Of a DNA stretch of 64,000 bases, positions 26,612-34,823 are shown piece by piece. Location of the stretch: assembly GCF_025660475.1 (NCBI RefSeq), contig NZ_JAOUSF010000002.1, forward strand, positions 1 through 64,000, read 5' to 3'. Source of the DNA: Perspicuibacillus lycopersici (GTDB taxonomy: Bacteria; Bacillota; Bacilli; Bacillales; Caldibacillaceae). The position numbers were made by a program, and so were the translations under genes. The notes under the pieces are model-generated. The model did no database searches and was not told the DNA's origin. It was given only the letters and a program-made list of their open reading frames with translations. Numbering within the stretch: position 1 is the stretch's first letter; each line of letters opens with the position of its first letter.

Positions 26612-26975
26612 AATATTCGCTCCTTTTTCTATAAAAAAATAATGCCGACTTTGATAGCGCTTTGTATTCGATAATCTTCGGCTTGATTTCCTCTTAGATA
26701 TTAAAGCATTCATGTCCCTATTGCAACTTCTAGCATGTGTTTATGAACATTTCCATTATTATTGCATATGATGTTTTATCGAGTGGGCTAATACACAGTA
26801 GTTTTGTTCTTTTTTCATTAGCCACATAGATTTCCTGATGAGTGATTTGGGCTGAATTACCAATCTTATTGATAGAGCATAAATGGAACGAAGTGAAAAA
26901 CCTTTATCGATACTATTTCGGATAGCCCTCTTTGTTAGCTAATTAACAATCTTAAATGAAAGGATGTTTCATTAT

Positions 26976-28823
26976 ATGTGTGGAATTACTGGATGGGTCG
27001 ATTTTCGTCGGAATTTACTATCGGAAATTGATACATTAAATGCGATGACAAATACATTGTCAAAAAGGGGTCCCGATGATTCAAATGTTTATGTGAAAAA
27101 CCATATGGCATTTGGTCATAAACGTCTGGTAGTTGTTGATCCTTCTGGCGGAAGACAACCAATGACCAGAAAAATGAATGATAAATCGTATACGATGGTT
27201 TATAACGGTGAGCTATATAATACAGAAGACATTCGTAAAGAGCTATTAAAGCGTGGGCATACATTCCAAGGACATTCCGATACGGAAGTATTGTTACGTT
27301 CTTATATCGAATGGAAAGAGGACTGCTTAAAGCATCTGAACGGTATTTTTGCCTTTGCGGTGTGGGATGATGACAACGAGAAACTATTTATTGCTAGAGA
27401 TCGGCTTGGGGTAAAGCCACTTTTTTATAGTAAATTAAATAACGGTATCATTTTTGGGTCTGAAATAAAAGCATTGCTTGCACATCCAGAAGTAAAACCA
27501 GAAATTGGCCTTGATGGATTAGCAGAAGTATTTGCGTTAGGACCATCTCGTACTCCTGGCCACGGTGTTTTTAAAAATATTGCAGAGCTTCGTCCTGCAC
27601 ATGCACTTACCTTTTCAAAGGATGGTCTAAACGTATGGCGTTATTGGCAAGTAAAAAGCATGGAGCATACAGATACATTGAATGAAACAACCGAGAAGGT
27701 TCGTGATCTCGTTCAAGATGCAATTGTTAGACAGCTTGTTTCCGATGTTCCAGTTTGTACCTTTTTATCAGGTGGTGTTGACTCTAGTGCAATTTCTGCC
27801 ATCGCTGCAAAGCATTTTGAAGCGGAAGGAAAAGGTCGACTTCATACGTATTCCATAGATTATGAAGATAACGATACTTATTTCAAATCCAATGAATTTC
27901 AGCCAAATTCCGATAAAACCTATATCGATCTTATGTCAAAAACATTTAATACCGTTCATCATTCATCCATCATAACAAATGAAGAACTCATTCACTATTT
28001 AACAGAGGCAGTACATGTTCGCGACGTACCAGGAATGGCAGATATTGATTCCTCCCTTTTATGGTTCTGTAAAGAAATTAAGAAGGATTTTGTCGTAAGC
28101 TTATCTGGAGAGTGTGCAGATGAAATTTTCGGTGGGTATCCATGGTTCCATCGCAAGCATGAGCTTTCCTCTAGCAGTTTTCCTTGGATGCGCTCCCTAG
28201 ATGCTAGGAATGAATTATTAGCTGATCGTTGGAGGAGCAAATTAAATTTAAACGAATATATTCAAAGTCGTTATGAAGAAACAGTTAAAGAAACCCCGCT
28301 TCTTGAAGGAGAATCGAAGGAAGAAAGCGAACGCCGTCAATTATTCTATTTAAATATGATTTGGTTTATGACGACATTATTAGATCGTAAGGACCGGATG
28401 AGTATGGGGGCAAGCTTAGAAGTTCGCGTACCGTTCGCAGATCATCGTCTCGTAGAATACGTCTGGAATATACCATGGGAGATGAAAACTGTCGGAAATC
28501 AAGAAAAGGGGATATTACGTCGAGCATTAGAAGGAATTTTACCACATGATGTGCTATATCGGAAAAAGAGTCCATATCCTAAAACCCATCATCCTGCATA
28601 TACAAAAGCAGTAACAGTTTGGTTAGAGAGCCTATTACAGGATAAAAGCTCTCCACTACACGAATTCTTCAATAAGCAAATGCTTCAAGAAATTGTGGAA
28701 ACAGGTGGCGAGGGCTTCAAAGCACCTTGGTTTGGTCAATTAATGACCGGTCCACAACTTCTTGCCCATTTGGCACAAATCCATGTTTGGTTTACGGACT
28801 ATAATATTAATGTAGTCGAATAA
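26976..28823 (+). CDS. asnO: Glutamine-hydrolysing asparagine synthase (AsnO-like)
   Basis: A 615-residue enzyme converting aspartate, glutamine and ATP to asparagine. The start is fixed at 26976 because the catalytic cysteine must be residue 2 (MCGITGW) after Met removal; AAAGGATG lies upstream, and the four codons before it are not needed. The class II amidotransferase domain (1-~190; RGPDDSN, YNGELYN, DTEVLL, RDRLGVKP) is followed by the synthetase domain (~215-550; SGGVDSSAI pyrophosphate loop, SGECADEIFGGYPW). Sequence and length are closer to B. subtilis AsnO (614 residues, linked to sporulation) than to AsnB. A hairpin terminator follows. Confidence 0.93.
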   Translation: MCGITGWVDFRRNLLSEIDTLNAMTNTLSKRGPDDSNVYVKNHMAFGHKRLVVVDPSGGRQPMTRKMNDKSYTMVYNGELYNTEDIRKELLKRGHTFQGHSDTEVLLRSYIEWKEDCLKHLNGIFAFAVWDDDNEKLFIARDRLGVKPLFYSKLNNGIIFGSEIKALLAHPEVKPEIGLDGLAEVFALGPSRTPGHGVFKNIAELRPAHALTFSKDGLNVWRYWQVKSMEHTDTLNETTEKVRDLVQDAIVRQLVSDVPVCTFLSGGVDSSAISAIAAKHFEAEGKGRLHTYSIDYEDNDTYFKSNEFQPNSDKTYIDLMSKTFNTVHHSSIITNEELIHYLTEAVHVRDVPGMADIDSSLLWFCKEIKKDFVVSLSGECADEIFGGYPWFHRKHELSSSSFPWMRSLDARNELLADRWRSKLNLNEYIQSRYEETVKETPLLEGESKEESERRQLFYLNMIWFMTTLLDRKDRMSMGASLEVRVPFADHRLVEYVWNIPWEMKTVGNQEKGILRRALEGILPHDVLYRKKSPYPKTHHPAYTKAVTVWLESLLQDKSSPLHEFFNKQMLQEIVETGGEGFKAPWFGQLMTGPQLLAHLAQIHVWFTDYNINVVE

Positions 28824-28839
28824 AACCAATAGCTTATTG

Positions 28840-28877
28840 TCCAGTCCAGTTTCATACTGGACTGGATTTAGTTTTTA
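28840..28877 (+). terminator. Terminator after asnO
   Basis: TCCAGTCCAGT (28840-28850) pairs exactly with ACTGGACTGGA (28856-28866), followed by a T-rich run. Confidence 0.92.
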
Positions 28878-28983
28878 CAGGGATAAAGTTTTCTCGGATG
28901 GCAATCATTCTGTCTCCCAGTCTTTCATTTTGAAATTTTCCCACAAATGCTTAATAATGAAGGGTAGGATAGGAGGGATTGTT

Positions 28984-29367
28984 ATGAAAGAGAGTATTCC
29001 GATTGGTTCGATTGTTCGAGCACATAATAAAACTGGTACTTATATTGGGGAAGTTACAGCAGATAAGGACACTCATTATTTAGTGAAAATACTAGCTGTT
29101 GTAAAGCATCCTATGCAAGGTGACCTGCACCACCCGAAACAAGTGGAGGTGCCTTTTTTCCATGAAAGAAAAGCATTAGCATATCGGGAGCAAACTAATG
29201 TACCGAAAACGATGGTAAAACCTTTTGAAGGAGAAATTCCCGAATATCAAGCATCGTTACAAGCAGCGGTGAACCAAATGATTGAAGCATTGGAGTCTGA
29301 TGATTCTCCTTTTGCAAGCCAGAGTTTACAATGTATGCGTTCCTTAGTAAAGGAATACAATCTATAG
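28984..29367 (+). CDS. kapB: Kinase-associated protein B (KapB)
   Basis: A 127-residue soluble protein. The N-terminal half (IPIGSIVRAHNKTGTYIGEV, YLVKILAVVKHPMQGDLHHP) forms an SH3-like beta barrel, and the rest is helical. Length and sequence match KapB (128 residues in B. subtilis), which is needed for KinB-driven phosphorelay input into sporulation. Homologues are sometimes called lipoproteins, but no signal peptide or lipobox is present. The start at 28984 follows AGGAGGGATTGTT; the ORF open further upstream runs through the asnO terminator and is not real. No kinB gene is adjacent here. Confidence 0.9.
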   Translation: MKESIPIGSIVRAHNKTGTYIGEVTADKDTHYLVKILAVVKHPMQGDLHHPKQVEVPFFHERKALAYREQTNVPKTMVKPFEGEIPEYQASLQAAVNQMIEALESDDSPFASQSLQCMRSLVKEYNL

Positions 29368-29378
29368 GAATAGGACAG

Positions 29379-29410
29379 AAGGGCCCCAATAGGAGCCCTT
29401 TTTTCTTCTA
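29379..29410 (+). terminator. Terminator after kapB
   Basis: AAGGGC (29379-29384) pairs with GCCCTT (29395-29400), with inner CC/GG pairs, followed by TTTTTTCTTCT. Confidence 0.85.
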
Positions 29411-29617
29411 AAAAAATTTACGCACAATTTGCTTCCACCATCTTCCTTTTGCCACTTTTCCCCTCTGCCACCATTGATTGGAATATCCTCCATTCATTAT
29501 TCGAAAATTATTTCGGAAGACTCTTATTTCGTAACCCGAAGGTCTTTTATTTCACTACCTATTGCGTTATAATGTTTAGGAAAACGAAATAATTAGAAGA
29601 AGGTGATTACAATCAAA

Positions 29618-30838
29618 GTGGAAAAGAGGAACTTGCTGATTATGTGGGTTGCTAACTTTTTAGTAGCCTCAAGTACCACGATGATTATGCCGTTTCTTTC
29701 TCTCTATATTGAAACGATGGGAACCTATAGTCATGAGTACGTACAACAGTGGGCAGGTTTCGTATTTGGCGTCACATTTATCACTGCTTTTTTATTTTCT
29801 CCAATATGGGGGCGAGTTGGTGATAAATATGGCTACAAACCAATTTTATTAATTACCGGTTCCGGAATATCCATTTGTATTTTCTTAATGGGCTTTATGG
29901 ATTCCGTTATTGAATTATTTATTCTCCGCTTTTTAATGGGGGCAGTTACTGGTTTCATCCCAACATCACTTGCCTTAATATCAGCACAAACACCAAAGAA
30001 GAAGGCTGGCCAAGTACTTGGGACATTACAAACAGGGAATGTTACAGGTAGTCTATTTGGTCCGATTATTGGTGGGTTACTTGCTGATACATTTGGATTT
30101 CAATACACATTCATCTATACTTCTATTGCTATTTTCATCGCAACTTTATTTGTTTATTTCGGCGTAAAAGAAATAAAACAAGATAAAAAAGAGGCGCAAG
30201 AAAAGCAGTTTAATAGAAAAGAAGTGCTTTCTTTTATTTTCCATAAACGTGTGCTACTAACAATCATGATCATATCCTTACTCGTCCAGGTCGCCAATTT
30301 TTCTATCCAACCTTTATTAGCCATGTATGTTAATGAATTAACAAACACAGAAAATGTCGCCTTCTTAGCAGGGTTAGCATTTTCTGCCACTGGGTTCGGA
30401 AATTTATTGTGCACGCGCAACTGGGGTAAGCTTGGTGATCGGATTGGCCATGAGAAAGTTATAATGATGCTTTTAATTGGTGGAGCATTAATTTTCATCC
30501 CACAAGGATTTGTCACCTCACTTTGGCAATTAGTTATTTTACGATTTCTTTTCGGAATGGCAGCCGGGGGTATTATTCCTTGTATGACTGCCTATATTCG
30601 ACAGGCCGCGCCAATTTCTATTCAAGGAGAAGTGCAGGGCTATAATGTTAGCTTCCGTTTTCTAGGAAATGTCATTGGACCTGCATTAGGTGGAACAATT
30701 TCCGGATTTATTGGAATATCCTCTGTGTTTTTTGTCACAAGCGCTATTTTATTTTCCGCCTTTCTTCTCCTTTGGTGGAGTGCTCGCAAAGATTCGCAAA
30801 CAGTTCGACATTCCCATCTTGGACATATTGCAAAATAA
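29618..30838 (+). CDS. MFS transporter, multidrug-efflux type
   Basis: A ~406-residue protein with twelve hydrophobic helices. The loop 2-3 motif GRVGDKYGYKP and the repeat in the second half (GKLGDRIGHEK) mark a major facilitator. The GPIIGGLLADTFGFQYTF stretch resembles the motif C antiporter signature of 12/14-TM drug exporters (MdtG-like). The substrate is unknown. GTG at 29618 (VEKRNLLIMW) is preferred because GAAGGTGA then lies ~11 nt upstream; GTG at 29603 would overlap that site. It is followed by an intrinsic terminator and lies upstream of the yuxO-like gene. Confidence 0.85.
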   Translation: MEKRNLLIMWVANFLVASSTTMIMPFLSLYIETMGTYSHEYVQQWAGFVFGVTFITAFLFSPIWGRVGDKYGYKPILLITGSGISICIFLMGFMDSVIELFILRFLMGAVTGFIPTSLALISAQTPKKKAGQVLGTLQTGNVTGSLFGPIIGGLLADTFGFQYTFIYTSIAIFIATLFVYFGVKEIKQDKKEAQEKQFNRKEVLSFIFHKRVLLTIMIISLLVQVANFSIQPLLAMYVNELTNTENVAFLAGLAFSATGFGNLLCTRNWGKLGDRIGHEKVIMMLLIGGALIFIPQGFVTSLWQLVILRFLFGMAAGGIIPCMTAYIRQAAPISIQGEVQGYNVSFRFLGNVIGPALGGTISGFIGISSVFFVTSAILFSAFLLLWWSARKDSQTVRHSHLGHIAK

Positions 30839-30870
30839 TCGGAAACTCTACATGATGGATGTACAATATA

Positions 30871-30899
30871 ACTACTAGCATTTATGCTAGTAGTTTTTT
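30871..30899 (+). terminator. Terminator after MFS gene
   Basis: ACTACTAGCA (30871-30880), loop TTTA, TGCTAGTAGT (30885-30894), followed by six T. Confidence 0.92.
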
Positions 30900-30980
30900 A
30901 TTTGGAAGGATATTCCACCCATATTAGCGAATAAATATATAGAATTCTAGGATGGAAGAAAAGAAGGAGATGAAGAAACA

Positions 30981-31367
30981 TTGGGTACACAAAACTTATT
31001 AGATACATTAGGGATTACTATCCAACAATTAGATAAAGGATATGTACAGGCGACGATGCCTGTGGATGAACGAACAAGACAACCATTTGGCTTCCTCCAT
31101 GGTGGTGCTTCTGTTGCACTTGCGGAAACAGTCGCAAGTCTTGGTGCTTACGAAATAATTAATAAAGAAAAGGAGATTTGTTTTGGTCTAGAAATAAATG
31201 CAAATCACATACGATCGAAACGGGAAGGCATTGTAACGGCAGAAGGAAACGTACTTCATCATGGCCGAACTACCCAAGTTTGGGAAGTAAAAATTAAAGA
31301 TGAGGAAAATAAACTAATTTCTGTTTCCAGATGTACGATTGCCGTTGTACCGAAAAGAGAAGTGTAA
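30981..31367 (+). CDS. yuxO: Hotdog-fold thioesterase, YuxO-like (probable DHNA-CoA thioesterase)
   Basis: A 128-residue single hotdog domain of the PaaI type. The active-site segment QPFGFLHGGASVALAETVAS (~32-51) has the HGG helix and catalytic Glu. The length equals B. subtilis YuxO (~126), a homologue of the 1,4-dihydroxy-2-naphthoyl-CoA thioesterases of menaquinone synthesis. The assignment to that substrate is inferred from family and synteny: YuxO is next to mrpG in B. subtilis too. The start is TTG with AAGGAGATG 9 nt upstream. It converges on mrpG with a shared terminator. Confidence 0.87.
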   Translation: MGTQNLLDTLGITIQQLDKGYVQATMPVDERTRQPFGFLHGGASVALAETVASLGAYEIINKEKEICFGLEINANHIRSKREGIVTAEGNVLHHGRTTQVWEVKIKDEENKLISVSRCTIAVVPKREV

Positions 31368-31388
31368 TATCATAAAGGAACTAAAAAG

Positions 31389-31434
31389 ACACCCCTAAAG
31401 GACCGCATGAATGCACTAATCCTTTCAGAGGTGT
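31389..31434. terminator. Bidirectional terminator between yuxO and mrpG
   Basis: CACCCCTAAAGG and CCTTTCAGAGGTG arms pair with one bulge and a mismatch; A/T runs flank both sides. Confidence 0.75.
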
Positions 31435-31471
31435 TTTACTTTATTTGGATTTTAGAAACGGTAACGTTTCC

Positions 31472-31828
31472 TCAAAGCAAGGTATCTTTTATTTTGACTT
31501 TTCCTTTTAAATCATCACGTGCGCTTTTATCCCAAAGCTTTACTCCCGTGTAATATGCCGCACGATTAATCATATGACCACCTACAGGAGAGGTCATTAA
31601 TAGAAAGACTATCGCTAAAATAAGCCTTGTATTTTGATGGCCCTCTACATAGAAAAAGAGAAATGTCCCCAGCAGGATGGAAATTACGCCTAATGTCGCA
31701 CTTTTCGATGCCGCATGATTTCTTGTGTATACATCCGGAAGTCTTACTACTCCTATACTTGCAACTAAGCTAAAAAATGCGCCAATGAGAATTAATGCAA
31801 TGGAAATAATTTTAATGGTTTCTGTCAC
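31472..31828 (-). CDS. mrpG: Na+/H+ antiporter subunit MrpG
   Basis: A 118-residue small membrane subunit with three helices. The middle segment GVVRLPDVYTRNHAASKSATLG is the MrpG/PhaG signature. It is the last gene of the seven-gene mrp operon (A to G on the minus strand) and overlaps mrpF by 17 nt, so the two are translationally coupled. Mrp complexes exchange cytoplasmic Na+ for external H+ and support growth at high pH and in salt. Confidence 0.96.
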   Translation of the reverse strand: MTETIKIISIALILIGAFFSLVASIGVVRLPDVYTRNHAASKSATLGVISILLGTFLFFYVEGHQNTRLILAIVFLLMTSPVGGHMINRAAYYTGVKLWDKSARDDLKGKVKIKDTLL

Positions 31829-32096
31829 GATCGAAAATAACCCCCTTTGCTAAAAACTTAGAGAAGGATGCCGTTCCAATAAAGGATAAAATTCCAAGGA
31901 GTAAAATAACATCTAAAAAAGCACTCGTTCGCATAATCATCGAAAATACCGCAATCATACTAATTAAAATCACTCCAATTGCATCTAAAGCAACTACCCG
32001 ATCAGGAACGGTTGGTCCTTTAATGAGCCGATACAAGAATCCTACCATTGAAATAGAAAGAACAGCCATAACAACGTACAATATCGTATCAAACAT
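31812..32096 (-). CDS. mrpF: Na+/H+ antiporter subunit MrpF
   Basis: A 94-residue subunit with three membrane helices and the family motif KGPTVPDRVVALDAIG (residues ~25-40). MrpF homologues also act in bile-salt export in some contexts, but here the gene is inside a full mrp operon. Its start abuts the mrpE stop codon and its end overlaps mrpG. Confidence 0.96.
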   Translation of the reverse strand: MFDTILYVVMAVLSISMVGFLYRLIKGPTVPDRVVALDAIGVILISMIAVFSMIMRTSAFLDVILLLGILSFIGTASFSKFLAKGVIFDRDRNH

Positions 32097-32578
32097 TAAC
32101 GACTCACCTCCATAATTGCTTTTTCAAACGTATTTTTAATCCCATCAATAGCTTCATGTGCATCAGGAACATGAATCGCATGGATATATAAAATTTTCTC
32201 TTTTTCATTTTCTAAAACATCCACTACTAATGTACCTGGCGTTAACGTAATTAAATTAGATAATAAGGTAATTTCCCAATCCTTCGTTAAAATTGTTTTG
32301 TACTCGAAAATTCCTGGTTGAAAATCTAATTTTGGCTGTAATACAATTTTTAAAACATTAATATTCGATAATATTAGCTCTTTAAAAAACAGAAGAACTA
32401 AATAAATAGCTGCCCATACTTTTCCAAGATAAAAGCGAGATCGGAAATAGCGTCGGACAACAAATAGCATCCCAAGCCCCATTAAATAACCAATAATAAA
32501 TGTTCCAGGATCATAGCTTACCTTTAAAAACATCCAAACAAAGGCAATAAATAAGTTTAATAGTATTTGAAAAGCCAT
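32096..32578 (-). CDS. mrpE: Na+/H+ antiporter subunit MrpE
   Basis: A 160-residue subunit with two or three N-terminal helices (~1-75) and a cytoplasmic domain with the conserved TLTPGTLVVDV stretch (~112-122). MrpE is needed for full activity of the complex in Bacillus. It starts 4 nt after mrpD and ends at the first base of mrpF, consistent with a tightly packed operon. Confidence 0.96.
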   Translation of the reverse strand: MAFQILLNLFIAFVWMFLKVSYDPGTFIIGYLMGLGMLFVVRRYFRSRFYLGKVWAAIYLVLLFFKELILSNINVLKIVLQPKLDFQPGIFEYKTILTKDWEITLLSNLITLTPGTLVVDVLENEKEKILYIHAIHVPDAHEAIDGIKNTFEKAIMEVSR

Positions 32579-32582
32579 ATCA

Positions 32583-34067
32583 TTACTCCTTTAATACCGC
32601 TTCGATATAAAGCTCTGGATTCACCAGTGTTTGTACAGCTTGTGAAACATAGGAATAGACATAATCAGAACCAATTCCATAAAGGACAGAAATCGTAATG
32701 ATTAATACAATTGGAAATAGGAGTGCTCGATAAGAAATACTTTCTTTCTTCGCATATTCCTTTGGCACGCCCCAAAAACCATGAATAAAAATTTTCATTA
32801 CAGAGTATAAAACCAATAAGCTGGACAATAAGATGATGGTTGCTCCAATATACTCCTCTGCAGTAAATCCACCTTGAATGACTAATAATTTCCCAACAAA
32901 GCCACTAAATGGCGGAATTCCTGCTAAAGAAATGGCAGCAATGAAAAATGTCCAAGCAAGACCCGGGTAATGCTTTATTAGCCCACTAAATTGTCGTAAA
33001 TTGCTCGTCCCTGTAATTTTTATCATAACACCGATTAATAAGAACAATGCTGCCTTAATTAACATGTCATGAATTAAATATAAAATAGAGCCCGTAAAAG
33101 ACGTTGTGGTTGCTACTGACACACCATACAATATAACTCCAATTGCCGTAATAATATTGTATATGATTATTTTTTTGATATTCCAATACGCAATCGAACC
33201 TATGACACCAACAACTACAGTAATAATAGCAAGTATCATCAATAGCTCATACGTATAGTCTTTATCCTGGAAGAAAAACAAAGTGAAGGTCCGAATAATC
33301 GAATAAACCCCAACCTTTGTTAGTAATGCACCAAATAAAGCCATCACTGGAATCGGTGGTGCAAAGTAAGAGCCAGGTAACCAGAAATAAAGTGGGAAGA
33401 TTGCACCTTTCATACCGAAAACAATTAAAAATAAGACAGCAATGACCGTAAGAATACCCGGCATCTCTTCAAGTGAGCCAATCCGCTCTGATATTTGTGC
33501 CATATTTAATGTCCCTACAACTGAATACAGATATGCTACGGAAATAACAAACAGCGCAGAAGAGATGACATTAACCGTTAAATATTTCAATGATTCCCGA
33601 AGCTGTATTTTTGTCCCACCAATAACTAACAGGACATAAGATGCCATAAGCATTACTTCAAAAAATACAAAAAGGTTAAAAATATCTCCTGTTGTAAATG
33701 CCCCAATGACCCCTACAAGTAAAAATTGGACAAGGGCATAGTAGTAATACTTCTCTCTTTCCTTGCCAATAGAAGAAAAAGAGTAAAGAATGACAGCAAA
33801 TCCTATGATAGTAGTTGTTAAAACAAGCAACGCTGATAGCATATCGGATACTAATGTTATCCCAAATGGTGCTACCCAGCTCCCAACATTTAATATCTGA
33901 ATTCCATCAACGAATACTTTGCGTACAACCGAAAAAGCAACACCTATATTTAACAGAGCAGAAATAGCGGAAATCCATCGCTGGGTTTTTACCTTACTTG
34001 CAAAAAATATTAAAAGTACTGCTGTCAGAAGTGGTATTAAAATGGGTAATACAATTAAATTAATCAT
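32583..34067 (-). CDS. mrpD: Na+/H+ antiporter subunit MrpD
   Basis: A 494-residue, ~14-helix subunit of the NuoL/M/N-type proton-pumping family. The conserved glutamate of helix 5 is in FNLFVFFEVMLMASYVLL (~129-146), and the lysine-containing helix follows (GMKGAIFPLYFWLPGSYFAPP). The broken helix region HDMLIKAALFLLIG carries a further His/Lys pair. With MrpA it forms the cation/proton translocating core related to respiratory complex I. It overlaps mrpC by 8 nt. Confidence 0.97.
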   Translation of the reverse strand: MINLIVLPILIPLLTAVLLIFFASKVKTQRWISAISALLNIGVAFSVVRKVFVDGIQILNVGSWVAPFGITLVSDMLSALLVLTTTIIGFAVILYSFSSIGKEREKYYYYALVQFLLVGVIGAFTTGDIFNLFVFFEVMLMASYVLLVIGGTKIQLRESLKYLTVNVISSALFVISVAYLYSVVGTLNMAQISERIGSLEEMPGILTVIAVLFLIVFGMKGAIFPLYFWLPGSYFAPPIPVMALFGALLTKVGVYSIIRTFTLFFFQDKDYTYELLMILAIITVVVGVIGSIAYWNIKKIIIYNIITAIGVILYGVSVATTTSFTGSILYLIHDMLIKAALFLLIGVMIKITGTSNLRQFSGLIKHYPGLAWTFFIAAISLAGIPPFSGFVGKLLVIQGGFTAEEYIGATIILLSSLLVLYSVMKIFIHGFWGVPKEYAKKESISYRALLFPIVLIITISVLYGIGSDYVYSYVSQAVQTLVNPELYIEAVLKE

Positions 34068-34401
34068 TTCCTTCTGTTCCTCTCAATTGGTCCATATTAT
34101 CTGTTCCTAGCTCCTGGTATGCCCGATAGGCTAGTACTAAAAATAATGCGGTAACTCCAAAGCTAATCACGATTGCCGTTAAGATTAATGCTTGTGGAAG
34201 TGGATCAGTAACCGGGATACCTTCCTTATTAACAAGGGGAACTGCTCCTTGTTTCAGCCCACCCATCGTAAGAATCAGTAGATGTGCGCCATGACTTAAT
34301 AACCCTGACGCAACAATTATTCGTAAAATGCTTTTTGATAAAAATAAGTAGGTTGCACTTGCAAATAAAATTCCGATAATAATTGCCATTAATATTTCCA
34401 T
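34060..34401 (-). CDS. mrpC: Na+/H+ antiporter subunit MrpC
   Basis: A 113-residue, three-helix subunit homologous to NuoK of complex I. Typical features are the GLLSHGAHLLILTMGG segment (~37-52) and the DPLPQALILTAIVISFGVTA segment (~66-85). It overlaps mrpD by 8 nt and abuts mrpB by one base. Confidence 0.96.
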   Translation of the reverse strand: MEILMAIIIGILFASATYLFLSKSILRIIVASGLLSHGAHLLILTMGGLKQGAVPLVNKEGIPVTDPLPQALILTAIVISFGVTALFLVLAYRAYQELGTDNMDQLRGTEGND

Positions 34402-34823
34402 TATTCACTCTCCCCTATTGTTTGAATAATGGTCATCGTAACTCCAACCACGACCAAATAAACGCCTAAATCAAATAATGCTGCTGTATGAAGCGAGGTC
34501 TCTCCAATTAACGGTAAATGAAAATGATCATACGTATGTGTAAAAAACGGAACATTAAATACGATCGAGCCTGCAGCGGTTAGAATCGAGATTAATAACC
34601 CTATTGCTGTAACCCATTTGTAATCAAATGGGAGTAAAATGCTTACCGTTTTTATGTCAAAGGCTAATAAAAATAACACAATTGCTCCAGCTGTGACGAG
34701 ACCACCAACAAATCCTCCACCAGGTCGATAATGACCTTCAAAGAAAAGGTGGATTGCAAACAGCAGGATGACAAAGAAAACGATTTTGGATGTTGTTTGT
34801 AATATTACGTCAGATGACTTCAT
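34401..34823 (-). CDS. mrpB: Na+/H+ antiporter subunit MrpB
   Basis: A 140-residue subunit with four helices. GHYRPGGGFVGGLVTAGAIVL (~30-50) is the MnhB/MrpB signature. It overlaps mrpA by 4 nt (ATGA-type coupling). It is part of the seven-gene operon. Confidence 0.96.
   Translation of the reverse strand: MKSSDVILQTTSKIVFFVILLFAIHLFFEGHYRPGGGFVGGLVTAGAIVLFLLAFDIKTVSILLPFDYKWVTAIGLLISILTAAGSIVFNVPFFTHTYDHFHLPLIGETSLHTAALFDLGVYLVVVGVTMTIIQTIGESE

Noticed and set aside
28837-28983. N-terminal extension of KapB
   Set aside because: The open frame begins inside the asnO terminator hairpin and has no start with a ribosome binding site; the ATG at 28984 has AGGAGGG.
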